A stretch of DNA of 64,000 nt from Sebastes aleutianus (GCA_916700875.1 CAKAKS010000039.1:24945315-25009314), one strand, 5' to 3'; numbered from the stretch's first letter, positions 23,803 to 35,860 are shown. Notes: generated by a model from the letters alone, not told the origin. Program-made: numbers and translations.

Positions 23803-23834
23803 GTTTGTTTATTTGTTTGTCTTTGTTTGTTTGT
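23803..23834. repeat. TTTG-rich degenerate tetranucleotide repeat
   Basis: About eight imperfect TTTG units. Confidence 0.85.
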
Positions 23835-23866
23835 TCATCTGTGTATCTGGTAAAGATGCCATGATA

Positions 23867-23867
<1 letters not shown>

Positions 23868-23910
<43 letters not shown>
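23868..23910. repeat. (TG)21 microsatellite
   Basis: Uninterrupted TG run of 43 bp. Confidence 0.98.
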
Positions 23911-23913
<3 letters not shown>

Positions 23914-24446
23914 TGCCGGTACATGCACATCCATCTGAGTACATGTGTTTTGTCAGATGGAGAGTAAATATTGTCTCTCTGCGTAGTATGTTCTTGTATG
24001 ACCGTCTCGTATCTGTGCATGTGTCTGCTGGGTGCTGTGTGGTCCACAGTGGGTGCTCCTTGTTCACTGCAGGCCAGGTGTCTCTCCTCTCTGCCTCTCT
24101 GCTCCCCAGAGCTCTGCAGGCTGTTTGATCTCAGGACGAGCTGCGAGTGTGTTTGTTCTCACGCTGCATTCATACAGTCAGTAGTGGGATTTTTTTGCCT
24201 GCCAGGTGAATCCAAAAGTCGAGCATCAGGAGGCCAAAAGGAAAACATTTATTACACTTAATTGATAAATCAACAGACACCACATCATCCACATGTGTTG
24301 CTCCAGTGATCAATCCTTTAACAGACTTTATAGTAACATTGTATTGGCTGGATAACAGACCTCAATACTGACCAAAATTAAGAGTTATCAAATGCAAAAA
24401 AGTTTAATGTCTGGTTGGATTTGTTATTTCTTATGCTTTGATCAGG

Positions 24447-24515
24447 GGGGCACCCCCATAGCTTAGGGGGTTTAGATGCTGACCATTAACCGCAACGTCC
24501 CGGATTCATGTTCAG
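24447..24515 (+). pseudogene. tRNA-like relic (possible SINE head)
   Basis: The motif CATAGCTTAGGGGG fits a Pol III A box (TAGC-TT-AGGGGG). About 45 bp later GGATTCATGTTC resembles a decayed B box (GGTTCGANTCC). The intervening CTGACCATTAACCGCAACGT resembles a tRNA-related repeat head I recall from fish. The acceptor stem is not complementary at the 3' side and no SINE body follows, so this is a fragment, not a working tRNA gene. Confidence 0.4.
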
Positions 24516-24693
24516 ATAGTTCCTGATTTATATAAAGAAAACTTGAGAACCAACTTTACACTCTTTAATATCAACCAACGTCTTGTATGGCAGCTTGTGT
24601 TTCGATTACCATGAAACTTTTGAGAACTTTGCCCTCTTTTGTTAAATACAAAATAATAATTTTGTAGAAAACAATAACATAAACAATACTGTC

Positions 24694-25123
24694 TTAGGGG
24701 GGACATATCATGCTCATTTCCAGGTTCATACTTGTATTTTAGGTTTCTGCTAGAACATGTTTACATGCTTTAATGTTCAAAAAACACTGTCTGTCAGAAT
24801 ATACCTGTATTCACCCTCTGTCTGAAAGCGCTCCGTTTTAGTGCCTGTCCCATTGATTGGGTTGCGAGGAAAATATGGTGCACCTTTACAAAGGTAGTTC
24901 TCAAGCTGAGGGCGATATATTCTAATGAGCCTGCATGTGACATAGGAAGGGAAGTTGAATCTGAATGGCTTGTTGGATCACATGTTTTCTGATCTAGGTA
25001 GCCCACAACAAACTGAATGGGTTGTCTTATTTCACAGTTTGTGGGTTGGTAGGTACTCTAGATACCCAAATGCATGTGCACTAGCACTCAAAGAGTGAGT
25101 TTTTCATGACATGTCCCCTTTAA
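24694..25123 (+). mobile_element. TTAA-type MITE (GGGGACATATCATG family)
   Basis: 430 bp. The left end TTAGGGGGGACATATCATG and the right end, read inverted, TTAAAGGGGACATGTCATG match at 17 of 19 positions. The interior contains CTAGAACATG, TTTACATGCTTTAATG and CTGTCTGTCAGAATATACC, matching fish MITEs I recall. The left TTAA has mutated to TTAG. It is a relative of 3507-3865. Confidence 0.88.
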
Positions 25124-27403
25124 AGTTAGGTATTGAAAAAATATGTTGTTATTTTTTTGGCATTGGAAGCAAATTTGTAATTTCGTATTGGCATTAGTAT
25201 TTAAAGAACTTCAATCATTGTGTGAGTATAGCATATTTTAAGATAAATGAAGATGATAGTATGTGGATAAGTCTGGCTGTTTTTGTGCAGCACATTGGTA
25301 AAACCTAAAATATTAGATGTATTTTTTAAAAGTATTGTTTTAAGATACCTTCTACTTTACCTGTTGATGTACGAAGTGACTGTTATAACTGATAAGAGAC
25401 CAGGTTGAGCTAAAATAAGTGATGATTTTGATGCACAACATGCCTAGATCAGTTATATTTACCTAAATCTATGAATCTATGGTCAATATAAATGAATGAA
25501 ATACAACTAAGCTATGCCACTGTGAGGTACAGTATTTGTCCCAGATGAGCTGTCGTACACAGCTATGGTAGCATGTATTCTCATTTCATGTTTTCATGTT
25601 TAATGTTTAATGCAAAGTTCGATTCACCCTATAGTTACACAATAGAATAGACGATGCGGTGTCGGCGCTGACGTAATGTATCTGTCCCATTGCAAATGTT
25701 TTCCTTTCATTGCGGTCTGATCTATGACTACCAATGAATGGATTAGCAGATTTAGGTCACACTCTCCATTCCTGTCATTTTCTGCTCCGTTCTCCTTGTT
25801 GGTTAACACCAATGTCTGCCTCACTGAGTGAGCCATACCTCCCAGGCGTGAGAATGCCCACAATGCAACACACTGTGTGTTGCTAATCCTATTGGCTGCT
25901 GACGAATCAACAGCACTCTGCAGTATGCGTCACTGCCGAGCAGAGTGCCAAGGCGATGCTAAATGCTTAACTACACCTTAAGCTTGTCAGATATGAATGA
26001 AGCTGGAGGACACAGAATGAAGCTGGGGCCTAGATTTGGGGCTTTTTGTGGGCGCTCAAGAGTGTGTGTGTCTCTGCGGTACGTTAGTAACGGGGACTCT
26101 GCGGGTGTTGTTTGAGGGGAGAACCTCCCCTCTCCTCCGGTGAAGTTGAATTAGCAGAGCTTATGGAACGATTTCATGTTAATGCTGCCAAATACAGTTC
26201 CTTAATCTGCCGTGATTCCCTGTGCAGCATGGTCTTACTGCTTAAGAATACCCTGATTACTCTTCTATCGCATACATTAACTTTTACTGCCCTCCCGGTT
26301 AAAAGCAGGAGTGGAGAGAGAGAGGTTTTGGAGAGCTGGACAGACCCAAAGGAAAGGAAAGTTAATAGAGAAACACAGAACGAGAAAGAGAAAAGAAGAG
26401 AAGGATGTTTTACAGAGAGACGGCTGCTTCCAAAACCACCAATAAACTGATAGCTAATTGACTGTGACTTTTTTTCCCCATAGTGATAAACACTACAGTA
26501 CCCATGATCTGCCTTTCAGTTCAAAACTACATCTGCATCAACCACCAGAAAGCAGCCAGGCGTTCTGATTTCCATTTAGGAACAAACACGGCAACAACGC
26601 TATAAAAAATGCTTCATTTACCTCTGTTGACTTGGTTACATGGGTAAGGTGGGTGGAGGGGCTGGTGGGGGAGTTGAAGAACAAGAAAACGAGGGGCAGA
26701 GGCGAAGGAGGGGGTTCAGGGCCCAGGATTTAATTTCCGCTTTGCACCGTGAGATAAGTCAAGCTAAATGAGCTGACAGAGAGAGATGGAGGGAGCAGGG
26801 GAGCTATGAGAGCCGGGGCACCGAGAGCAGGGGAGTGAAGAGGAGGGGAGAGGAAGGGCAGGAAAGGAGGAGGAGGAGGGTAAGCGATTGTGGAAAAGAG
26901 GGGGGTATCCTGCAGATCCTGTCAGGCTATAGACACATGAAGAGAGGAGAGCAACAGAGGGAGAGGTGATGAAGGAGAGAGGGGTGAAAGTCTTCTTCCG
27001 TCAGCCCTGGGATCCCTTTGTAAATGTGTGTGTGTGTGAGATCCTGAATTTCCATTAAGTGAAAAATCCAAAGTGTAGATAGCCATATTCGCACAGTCCT
27101 CAGGAAGGTGTTGAACGATTTAAACGTTTGCTTTTCTCCTGTGTGTCTGTGAGTGTGTGTGTGTGTGTCTATAGAGACCCTCAGATGAGTCCTAGTGATT
27201 CCTTCTGTGCTGACAGTAGCTGCACGACTTTTGCTGACGGCAGCTTTGTGTGTGTTTTTGTGTGTTTTTTTTTCTTGTGTGTGTCTGCTTGCTTCTGTTC
27301 TTAAGGGATTCTATACTTTATATACTGTAGTTTCTTTTTCATCCTGTAGTAGTTTATTGCTTGTAGTGTTAATCACAATTAAATACATTGGAGAGGAGGT
27401 TTT
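25124..27403. other. unique DNA, no gene recognised
   Basis: Includes a strongly purine-rich region (about 26640-26995) with many GGAGG, GAGAGG and GGGGAG motifs, and short GT runs near 27025 and 27155. The 112-codon frame at 26112-26450 becomes charged and low in complexity toward its end and is not supported. Confidence 0.6.
26640..26995 (+). other. purine-rich strand-asymmetric stretch
   Basis: About 350 bp enriched in G and A on the + strand without a clear tandem period, ending with GGAGGAGGAGG around 26866-26880. Confidence 0.7.
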
Positions 27404-27411
27404 AGAGAAAT

Positions 27412-28164
27412 TAGGGCTGTCAAAGTAAACGCGATAGCGGGTTACCGCAAATTTGTTTTTTACGCCACTAATTTCTTTAACGCATTAACGCAACTTGTGA
27501 TTTGTAGGTTATAGCGGGCTCAGTTTTAAAGCTAAAGTGAAGGTACTGGTATCGTATGAAACTAGAAAAAAACCTAAGGGATCCATTGGTACCAACCATG
27601 TCATACTAGCCTGTCGTGAAGGAGGTTAAATAATGCTCCAAACTTGCGCTAAATTTTGGTAAGGAAAAACTGGCATGGCAGTTTTCAAAGGGGTCCCTTG
27701 ACCTCTGACCTCCAGATATGTGAATAAAAATGGGTTCCATGGGTACCCACGAGTCTCCCCTTTACAGACATGCCCACTTTATGATAATCACATGCAGTTT
27801 GGGGCAAGTCATAGTCAAGTCAGCACACTGACACACTGACAGCTGTTGTTGCCTGTTGGGCTGCAGTTTGACATGTTATGATTTAAGCATATTTTTATGC
27901 TAAATGCAGTACCTGTGAGGGTTTCTGGACTATATTTGTCATTGTTTTGTGTTGTTAATTGATTTCCAATAATAAATATATACATACATTTGCATAAAAC
28001 AAGCATATTTGCCCACTCCCATGTTGATAAGAGTAGTAAATACTTGACAAATCTCCCTTTAAGGTACATTTTGAATAGATCAAAAATGTGCGACTAATTG
28101 TAATTAACTATGGACAGTCATGTGATTAATCGCGATTAAATATTTTAATTGATTGACAGCCCTA
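27412..28164 (+). mobile_element. hAT-like element with perfect target duplication
   Basis: 753 bp. The left end is TAGGGCTGTCAAAG and the right end ATTGATTGACAGCCCTA. Flanking 8-mers are identical, AGAGAAAT at 27404-27411 and 28165-28172. The interior includes ACGCATTAACGCAAC, TAGCTTTAAAACTGAG (read inverted) and CATGTTGATAAGAG, shared with copies on the other strand at 46433-46960 and 33200-33467. Non-coding. It is the most complete and best-preserved of the three copies. Confidence 0.93.
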
Positions 28165-29211
28165 AGAGAAATGTAAAAGTGTGAAATAAACAACAACCAT
28201 CAACTGAATTGGGACGCTGTGTTTCTTATATGAAAGATCCAAATCTGCGATTACAACTTGACTATATTTAAAAAAAAAAAAAATGTGGAGGGAGAAAATT
28301 GTAACAGATATGAAATGAACAGGTAAAGACTGGAGGCTAGAGGTTGACTGCTGAGAGGGAATGAGGGAGCAGTTACTAGCTTGAAAGCGGGTGAAAGGTC
28401 ACTCCTGGAGACTTAAAGGAGCTGTCCCGGTGCTGTTTGCATAAGCCGACACCAGGAGCTCTCCGTGGTGCTGAAGAAAGCGTGAGCTCTCTTTTGCTTC
28501 CACTCCCTTCTTAAAGACAATTCCTGAGCTGTATTGACGTCGCTTCACATTATTGCAAGGTGCCAATAAATCCTCCCTTTATTAGACCTCTCGTATTGAT
28601 CCATTTTTTCCTCTCCTCAGATCTCTAACTCCGTCTGCCCGTTGCTGCCTAATCCCTGCTATTTTTTTTCCCTCTCATGCTTTCTCCTTCTTCTTCATTC
28701 CGAGGGAAATGTCAAGCTCTATCTCTGTCGCGAGTCCGTGAGCTCTGCGGAGGGAGGGGCGGCGGTCCAAGGGAGGAGTGGGGGCAGTGCCGTGACCCCC
28801 TTCTCTGGGGCTTAAAGTGAGAGATTTGCCTAAATGCCAGCCAGGCTTTGATGGTGGTGTCGACAGGATTGAGGCAAAGGAAATGATATTTACATTCTCG
28901 CTATTATGACCTCGTCGCGGTCAGCCAGAGATACAACTAATTATTACTGGGCCAACAGTGTCGATAGTTTGCACATTAACGCCGGGTGTCTCTTTGAACG
29001 CATACATTTGTGAATAAATGATTTCCTTTGTGTTGGCTTGATACTGATATGATGTCGCGTACGCACACAGGCACGTATCTGAAAAATGCTAAACAGGTGG
29101 GAGATAAGCTCGAATGATTTGCTGCGCGGCTGTGCGCATATGTGTGTGTGTGCAGCTGTGATAATGTTCCCCTGAGATGTGACTCCCGATGTGTGGTGAT
29201 TTGTGGACTTG

Positions 29212-29234
29212 TGTGTGTGTGTGTGTGTGTGTGT
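29212..29234. repeat. (GT)11 microsatellite
   Basis: Uninterrupted GT run. Confidence 0.96.
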
Positions 29235-29424
29235 GAGAAGGTGTGGGTTTGATGTTAATCAGGCTGTCACGGTAAGAAAGAGTCCTGCAGGGAAAAGCCT
29301 GTTGTGTCTGGAGTTCTCCACAGGACACCCCTTCACTAACATACAAAGCACACACACACATACGAACACACACACACATACAGTATATGCACTCTCTTCT
29401 CTTTGTTTTCCCTTTTTTTCCCAG

Positions 29425-29466
29425 AGTCTGTGTGCTGAGCTGACAGATGAGCTTGAGGCCTTATAG
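29425..29466 (+). other. weak candidate terminal coding exon
   Basis: A strong acceptor-like sequence (pyrimidines with TTTTTTTCCCAG ending at 29424) is followed by 13 open codons, SLCAELTDELEAL, and a TAG. The peptide is acidic and heptad-like, as a coiled-coil C-terminus would be. I do not recognise the protein, no upstream exon was found in the window, and a 13-codon open run is easily due to chance. Confidence 0.15.
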
Positions 29467-29552
29467 GAACAGGAAGTTAACACTAAGTATCAGATTCAAG
29501 TGTTTCTGTATAAGTAAGGCTGTCGGTTGGTCATTCCGCCGCTTTCGTCTGG

Positions 29553-29965
29553 ACTGAAGTATCTCAACAACTATTTGATGGATTGCCATAACATTTTGTA
29601 CAGACATTCATGGCTTTGGTGATCCCCTCACTTTTCCCTCGAGCGCATTTGTGTGAGTGAAATATTGGATGGATTGCCATTACATATGGTACACACATTA
29701 ATGCCCCCCCTTTAGGATGAACTGTACTGTTTGGTTATCCTCTGACTTGTCATCTAATCCCACCATCAGGTCAAAATTTCAATTCGTCCAAAACTTTTTA
29801 ATAGGACTAATTACCTGCAAAACTAATAAATAAGCAAATAATATTCCCATCAGCCTCAGCTGTACTGCTGCTACATGCTGATGTTGGCGTTTAGCTCAAA
29901 GCACCGCTGTGCCTATAAGTGCAGCCTCACAGAGCTGTTAGCATGTCTGTAGACTCATATCTTGT
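29553..29965 (+). mobile_element. fragment of an abundant fish interspersed repeat
   Basis: Contains AGTATCTCAACAACTATTTG, two copies of GGATGGATTGCCAT about 90 bp apart, GTACAGACATTCATGG, TTTGGTGATCCCCTC, ATCAGGTCAAAATTTCAA, CCCATCAGCCTCAGCTGTAC and TAGCTCAAAGCACCG. In my memory these motifs occur in this order in a very common percomorph repeat. The class is not certain. No open frame. Confidence 0.7.
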
Positions 29966-30162
29966 TATACGTCCCTATGTACAGTATTAAAATGTTATTC
30001 TGTTGCCAAGAACACACTGGCCATTGTAGTTCACTGTAAACAAGGTCACTTGCAACAAGCACAGGTCAAAGCATTCTGAAAATGAGGATGAAAAATAGGG
30101 TGAAAACACTAATTACTTGCTCATTTTACCACAGAGATAAATGGTAAATGGTAGATAATTGC

Positions 30163-30601
30163 TTAAAGGTGCTAAATGGGAGATTTGGAGCGTTTCTGTT
30201 GTCTCCGCGTGGGTCTCAACATGGCGACTGCTGAGCCAGCGGCTCGCAGCTAACGGTGCTAACAGTGCTGACAGAGCTAACAGTGGTAACTGGAGGGTGG
30301 CTGCTACTCTTCCGCGATGACGAAGTTGGTTGGGACGTTGTTATCGGCTGTCACCGCCATATGACAGCAGTGTAAAGCAGCGGCCGTGAAATAGCCACTG
30401 GGGCAACTCACATGCACAAACATGCTATAAAAACAAGCGCGCCCGGCTATGTCAACAAAGCACAGAGAAACTCTGATTACAACACACACAGAGGGAGAAT
30501 GACTTCATTCTCTGCTCAGGTAGACATTACTCCTCTATATGTTTACATAGCAAATAGTTGTTTCCTGATATATTAATGCTCTGGATATAGAGCACCTTTA
30601 A
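30163..30601. mobile_element. TTAA-bounded MITE (TTAAAGGTGCT ends)
   Basis: 439 bp with exact 11-bp inverted termini, TTAAAGGTGCT and AGCACCTTTAA. The interior includes GGAGATTTGGAGCG, CAACATGGCGACTGCTG and repeated GCTAACAGTG motifs. TTAA is at both edges. The 61-codon frame on the - strand (30304-30489) is not a gene. Confidence 0.82.
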
Positions 30602-31744
30602 GCTATATAATAGTTACATTGTAAATGGTATTTTTAAATGATTGTAATTGATTTATTTTATTTTATTTTTTAACATATTTTAACATATTAATTCAAAATA
30701 CTGATAGAATGTATTTTTAAAAATAAAGCAAAAACTATGAGCCCTACAGTATGTACGTATAACAGCTGATTGTAGTGAATGAAATATGAAAGTGAGAAAA
30801 AGAAAGCAAGTGTGAAAAAAGAGGAGGATGAGCATGGGTGCCATGCTATAGGCGAGTAACAGCTTCTTTCACCACCTACTCTCACACGTACCACAGCTGC
30901 CTGTGATTTCACGCTGTGCACATCTGTACACACACACACCCCCACATACACACACATACACACACATATACACAGCCCAGAAGGATTTTTTCACACACGT
31001 TGTTACACATGTCCCAACTGGTAAAGCCACTCGCACACTCAACGCTCCTTCTAACACTTAAACATCGTACATTTTTCTTCATGCTCACGCAGCCATGAAC
31101 ACGTGAACACTCCCGATGTGCACACAGCCTCTCACACACACTGACTCCAGGGCTGTAATTTGTCTTCTGTCATCCATTAGTGCAGGTGGACGGAGCAAAC
31201 GTGGAGAGATAGGAAACGACGAATGAGAGGGAGGAAGTCATGGAGAGGTATAGTTTGTTGTCGGTATAGCTGCAGGATAGAAAAGTGCGACACGGAAAGA
31301 AGATATCAATAGGATGTCTGTGTGCAGCATATACAGTAACCTCAGCATGTTCTCCTTCTTCTTCTCCGTGCCCCGCTGTGTAAAAGCGAGCCGTAACAGA
31401 CAGCATGCCCTGAGGCTGTAAAGGCCAGCGAACCCTCGGCATTTGCATTATTAGATGTCCGCTTGTATCTTCTTTACAGCTGTCAAGGTTACGCTGTCGA
31501 GGGTAGACACTGGCATTTCTGACTGTCCGGTTAGCCTCAACCTTGCTTCTTTTTTTTAATCTGTTGCTGCATCCCCACATTGAACACACACACACACACA
31601 CACGCACACACACGGTACGCTTTGGGCTCCAGGTCCAGAAGACTTCCTTTTCTGTTTAGCTGGAGATAAGTTTCTTGCACGCACTTGAAGCTCTATTTGC
31701 TTTACAGTAAATCTCCAATGTGAACGTTCCACATAGATGTGCAG
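30602..31744. other. unique DNA, no gene recognised
   Basis: Begins AT-rich (30602-30730), followed by CA-rich patches near 30925-30970 and an AC run at 31585-31613. The 147-codon - strand frame (31170-31613) starts in the CA repeat and has no recognisable domain. Confidence 0.55.
31585..31613. repeat. (CA)n microsatellite
   Basis: CA run with one CG step, about 29 bp. Confidence 0.93.
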
Positions 31745-32477
31745 TAGGGATGTTAATAATTAACCGTTTAACCGTTAACCGACATTAAGAATTTTAACCG
31801 ATTAATGCTATCCATTAAACGGTTAAAAGAAATATAAAAAGAATAGCTAAAAAGCTGAGTAAAACTCAGAGGAGTAGCTTGTCATTTAAAGGAGAATAGC
31901 TGCTCCACCTTAATGGCCCACTTTAAGAGAGTCTGAAGCAGCGTTGCAAGATACAGGAAGTTGGCTCGGGGTTTTGAGCTGAGGAGTTGTAGCATTCATT
32001 CAGCGACAAATAAACTGTACACACACTGCTACAGCTACGTTCACAGCTACAACGCCACCGACAACCGCACACTCACCGCCGCCACATACACGGTCTGTTG
32101 GACACTCGCTAAAGTTACGCCGCGCTGACAGACCGTATGTGACAACGGGAAACCACCAGCAATGCTACAGCTGCTAACGTAGCACAAACACACACACGGT
32201 CTGGCGGACACTCGCTTTCATTACACCGGGCTGACAGAGTAATGTTACGCCGGGCAGACACACAACTGACAACTGGCAGAGGAGACTGGGAAAGTGGCTG
32301 CGTGTGTCCTCTCCCGGACGGGTGAACTGGGGACTCAGTTGTCTGTTGTGCTCATACACTGCAGCTGGCGCACCGCTGCATGCCACGCACTAATGTTGTG
32401 TGTTAATGGTTAATAATCGGTTAATGAAGGTCGGTTATCGGCTACATTTTTTTTAATTAAATCAAAATTAGCATCCT
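31745..32477. mobile_element. hAT-like element with TAGGGATG end
   Basis: The left end TAGGGATGTTAATAATTAAC is followed by several AACCGTTTAACCG motifs. The right end has AATGGTTAATAATCGG and TCGGTTATCGG, then a worn terminus near TTAGCATCCT. No target duplication is visible. Between them lies a GC-richer segment with a degenerate duplication of about 106-bp offset (GGTCTG-NNGGACACTCGCT at about 32092 and 32198). Termini and boundaries are less certain than for the other hAT-like copies. Confidence 0.65.
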
Positions 32478-33199
32478 GTTGGGCAAAAAAAAACAAAGAT
32501 AAATTAATAATAAAAAGTAAAGTGAGCACATTTACGTTCAGAGAGTCAAAGTAACAACAACCAGAGCAACACTGACATGGACATCATCAAAGCGGGACTT
32601 ATTCTCACAGAGCAGTGCATGGCGGGAGAAGGTCACCCTATTCTGAGAATCGGCTGCTTCATTTCCCAGAGTGCTGCTTGAGTGACTGCTTCAGTCGGTG
32701 GTGGATGTGTGTGTTAGTAGTTGAGTGAGTGATGTCAGGGTCCTGAGTGGACAGCCTTTTTTCAACTGCTGTTAATCACACTCCATCTATCTGTGACAGA
32801 GCAGCGCTCAGGCCTTCACTGTACTCCCCACCTTCTCTGTCCAGCTCGTTGTCTGTTTCTCTACTGGGCCTCTTCGTTCCTCAATTCCTTGCTTTTGTTC
32901 CCCACAATCATACAGATCAATGATGGATCCATCTGCACTCATTCATTCACTCACCAATTCCTTCCCGCCCCTTTCCTCACTGGTGATGCTTCACGTCCCC
33001 AACCTGAACACCTGTAACCTCTAATCTTAGATGCGGTTTTGTCCAATCCTCGGGAAAATCAGTTTATCTGACCTATATTACCTGGATTGTTAATGATAAA
33101 GACATATTTACATTTACTACTTTTTAAAAAAATAATATTGACAATACACACAGATCAGTTTCACCACAACTTGCTAATATGTACTGAAAAATGACGATT
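32478..33199. other. unique DNA, no gene recognised
   Basis: The 74-codon frame at 32793-33017 shows no domain. The end of the block (about 33060-33200) is AT-rich. Confidence 0.5.
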
Positions 33200-33467
33200 C
33201 CTCGCCAAAATTTAGCGTAAGTTTGGAGCATCACTCGACACACGAAGGTCATGAATTTCTGAGGTTTTTCTAGTTTCATAGAATTCCAGTATCTTCACTC
33301 TAGCTTTAAAACTGAGCCCTCTACAACCTCTGAAAGATTGAATAGTGGCCAGGTGCCTGACGGCGGTGTGTTTTTTAAAAGTTAATAAAAAATCTCAAGT
33401 TGCGTTAAAGAAATTATTGTCATTAAAATGAGCTTGCGTTATTATCGCGCTTACTTTGACAGCCCTT
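33200..33467 (-). mobile_element. truncated hAT-like copy
   Basis: Matches the left part of the element at 27412-28164 in inverted orientation: CCAAAATTTAGCG, AGTTTGGAGCAT, TAGCTTTAAAACTGAGCCC and the terminus TTTGACAGCCCTT. The other end is missing, so it is a 268-bp fragment with a single terminus. Confidence 0.82.
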
Positions 33468-35363
33468 GTGTATATATTGAACCTACCTCAGATACTACCT
33501 TTATGAAAGCAAGATTGCAAAACACTTTATCTCTTTCTTTCTCCCTTGTATATCATTTGATTCTCTAAAAAACAGATTCTGCATTAACATGCAGGCAACA
33601 GGACAAGATTTTGGTATTGAAAGCATTCTGGTTTGTAGTCCGAGTAGTATTGATCAATAACGTTCAAGCAGGCTTTGGTTGAATGCAGGTAAACAGTCCG
33701 TGTGGAGAACAAAAGTGGCGGAACACATTGGCGGAAATGCAGTCTGGGAACCCACCGGCTATCGTCTGACAATGATTTAGCTTTTTATTGGTTTAAAATG
33801 AGCTTGTAAACTGGCCACTTGTGAAACAATCTAGTTGTTGATGTCCTCTCTCAACTCAAGTTGCTAATCGGACTGTAAACAATGAGAAAGGAAGTCTTGA
33901 CCTGGATATCTGCTGGCTACACCATAAATATAGCCCCTCACCCCTAGAGGCTTATCTGTTGTCAGATCGATAGCTGATGGGTTCAGAGATTGATATCTTT
34001 TTTAATCAAATGTGATGGGGTTTTGGGCTGTTGGTTGGGCAAAACAAGCCATTTGAAGGCATATTAGTCATTGGGAACTTCTGTTGACATAACTAAGCAA
34101 TTGTGCAGTTAAAAAAAGTGAGTTGCAACCTTATAGCAGAGTATGACTTGTTTAATGTAGAGGGACTTACATATTTGTCTTTTTAGCAACACTTATTTTA
34201 GGCTTTCAGTGTTGTCCTTCCCTTTCCCTTTCTCTCCAAACACTAGCTAAACCACACAAACAAACACAACCACACAAAGCACACAGTTGACACTGAAGAC
34301 GCTGCTGTACTACTTGCCATAAGGGACCACTATTTGTTAACTTGACAGGCCCGTAGAGCAGCTGCCCATACACCATATGGTACTGGGACACAGACGAACA
34401 CAGTTACAGAGGGAGGGGCAGACATATAGAAGGAGATTCGGTAATAGTGAGCGGGGGAGAGAACACAGGACTCGATAATATCATTAAAGCACAGCGAGTC
34501 TCTCGCAGCGATGGGCAGCAGCACAAGTAAAGCTGATAGAATGTGATGGCTGACCTTCTCAACAGTTAGTGCAGTTTAGATACACATTCATCCACTCGCA
34601 GTTAATACGCCCACAGTCCCTGAATAGCTACAGTACATTCCCAAATTTAATTTCTCTCATGCACTCGTTTGTAAGTAAATGAACATTGTCTGCTATTGAT
34701 ATCACGAAAGGTCACTGCAGCGTCTCGTCTCAAAATAGTTTTCAGACGTTTTTTCTTTTTAAACAAAGTTGTGTGTATTACTTCAACTCCACACTTTCTG
34801 TGAACTTCACCAGCCCCCTCCTCCTCCTGCACCTCCTGCACCCCCAGCCCCTCGGCCTCTCCTCAGTGCCAGATGGTGCAGCCCTTCACTGTTAACAGGC
34901 AGGGATCGGGAGAAGGAAAGAATAGTGAGATGGGGATAGCCGGCCAGGCAGTCCATGTATTATTAATTGTGAGTAATAGAGGCTTGTATGGCTGTATACA
35001 TTATTGAGGCCAGGTCCTTCCGAGGGCAGTTAAGCTGAAGTGGCGCTTGGCTTAATGGATTGAGACAGAGTCGGGCTGAGAGCACGTTTACCAAGTTCTT
35101 GGTGTAAAGTTAGTTAGCACCTGTTTATACCACACTTCAGGTGTGTATAATACTTTCAATGACTTCACACCAGTGTAGTGCAAATGTTTGGTGAAACAAG
35201 CTGGCAAAGTCTGAAGACACACCACTGACCACAGTTAGAAATAAGAAATTTAACATATTGTCTATTTTTTTTAATTGCATTAAACTCCTGAAGTCATTTT
35301 GTACACTTGAGTACACTTCAATCACATAAACATTTTATAATAAAAACTGATCAAATTGCTATT
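33468..35363. other. unique DNA, no gene recognised
   Basis: About 1.9 kb without a supportable gene. The open frames (33584-33772, 34206-34524, 34647-34895) are short and lack domains. The block at 34880-35060 is complex, GC-balanced sequence. Confidence 0.55.
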
Positions 35364-35860
35364 TAGGATGTGACGGTGAGGAGATTTCCCCACCGGTTAA
35401 TAAACTTGTGACAACAACGGTGTTACCGATTACACCGGATGTTTTACAAGAAAAGATGACGGTCAATATATGTAGATCGCTTACTTAGATCTTTAACGTT
35501 GTGGTGTGTCTGGCCTCTCCGGTCCAGCTTTCATTGTGGGGTCACAAGTTTCCACCCGGCGCTGCTGTGCCGTGCACACCGGCTGTGCCTGCTCCGTCCT
35601 CCGCACAGCGTTTACCTCATTACCTCCCTGCTTTCAATTTTTCCAGATGCAGCAGCCAGCTATTTGCTGTAAAAAAAAAAAAAGCCAAAAACCCCACTGT
35701 ACACTACCTGCTCAGCACTAAATGGTAAATAGACAAGTTATTGACTAGCTGATGAACGTAGTGGAGTACTGATCATCTTTAACGAAGAGAAACACGACTC
35801 TAAATGAATGTAAAATTTGCTCCATATCCGCCAGACCACATTCACCAAACCAAATTTAAG
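35364..35860 (+). mobile_element. possible hAT-like fragment
   Basis: Starts near TAGGATGTGACGGTGAGG, a worn version of a TAGGGATGTGACGG terminus. It continues with ACCGATTACACCGG, a 13-A run (about 35671) and a block (GCTCAGCACTAAATGG, GACTAGCTGATGAACG) I associate with fish MITEs. No matching right terminus was found, so it is truncated or mis-assigned. Confidence 0.4.

Larger units (their letters stand above)
22866..24446. other. unique DNA rich in simple repeats
   Basis: Holds G22 (23279-23300), (AG)n (23719-23754), a TTTG-rich stretch (23803-23834) and (TG)n (23868-23910). The frames around 23581-24261 pass through these tracts. No gene recognised. Confidence 0.6.
28173..29552. other. 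unique DNA with a weak exon candidate
   Basis: Contains a 13-A run (about 28270-28282), a complex GC-richer block (28700-29060) and (GT)11 at 29212-29234. A short splice-acceptor-plus-frame candidate is listed separately at 29425-29466. Nothing else is supportable. Confidence 0.55.
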
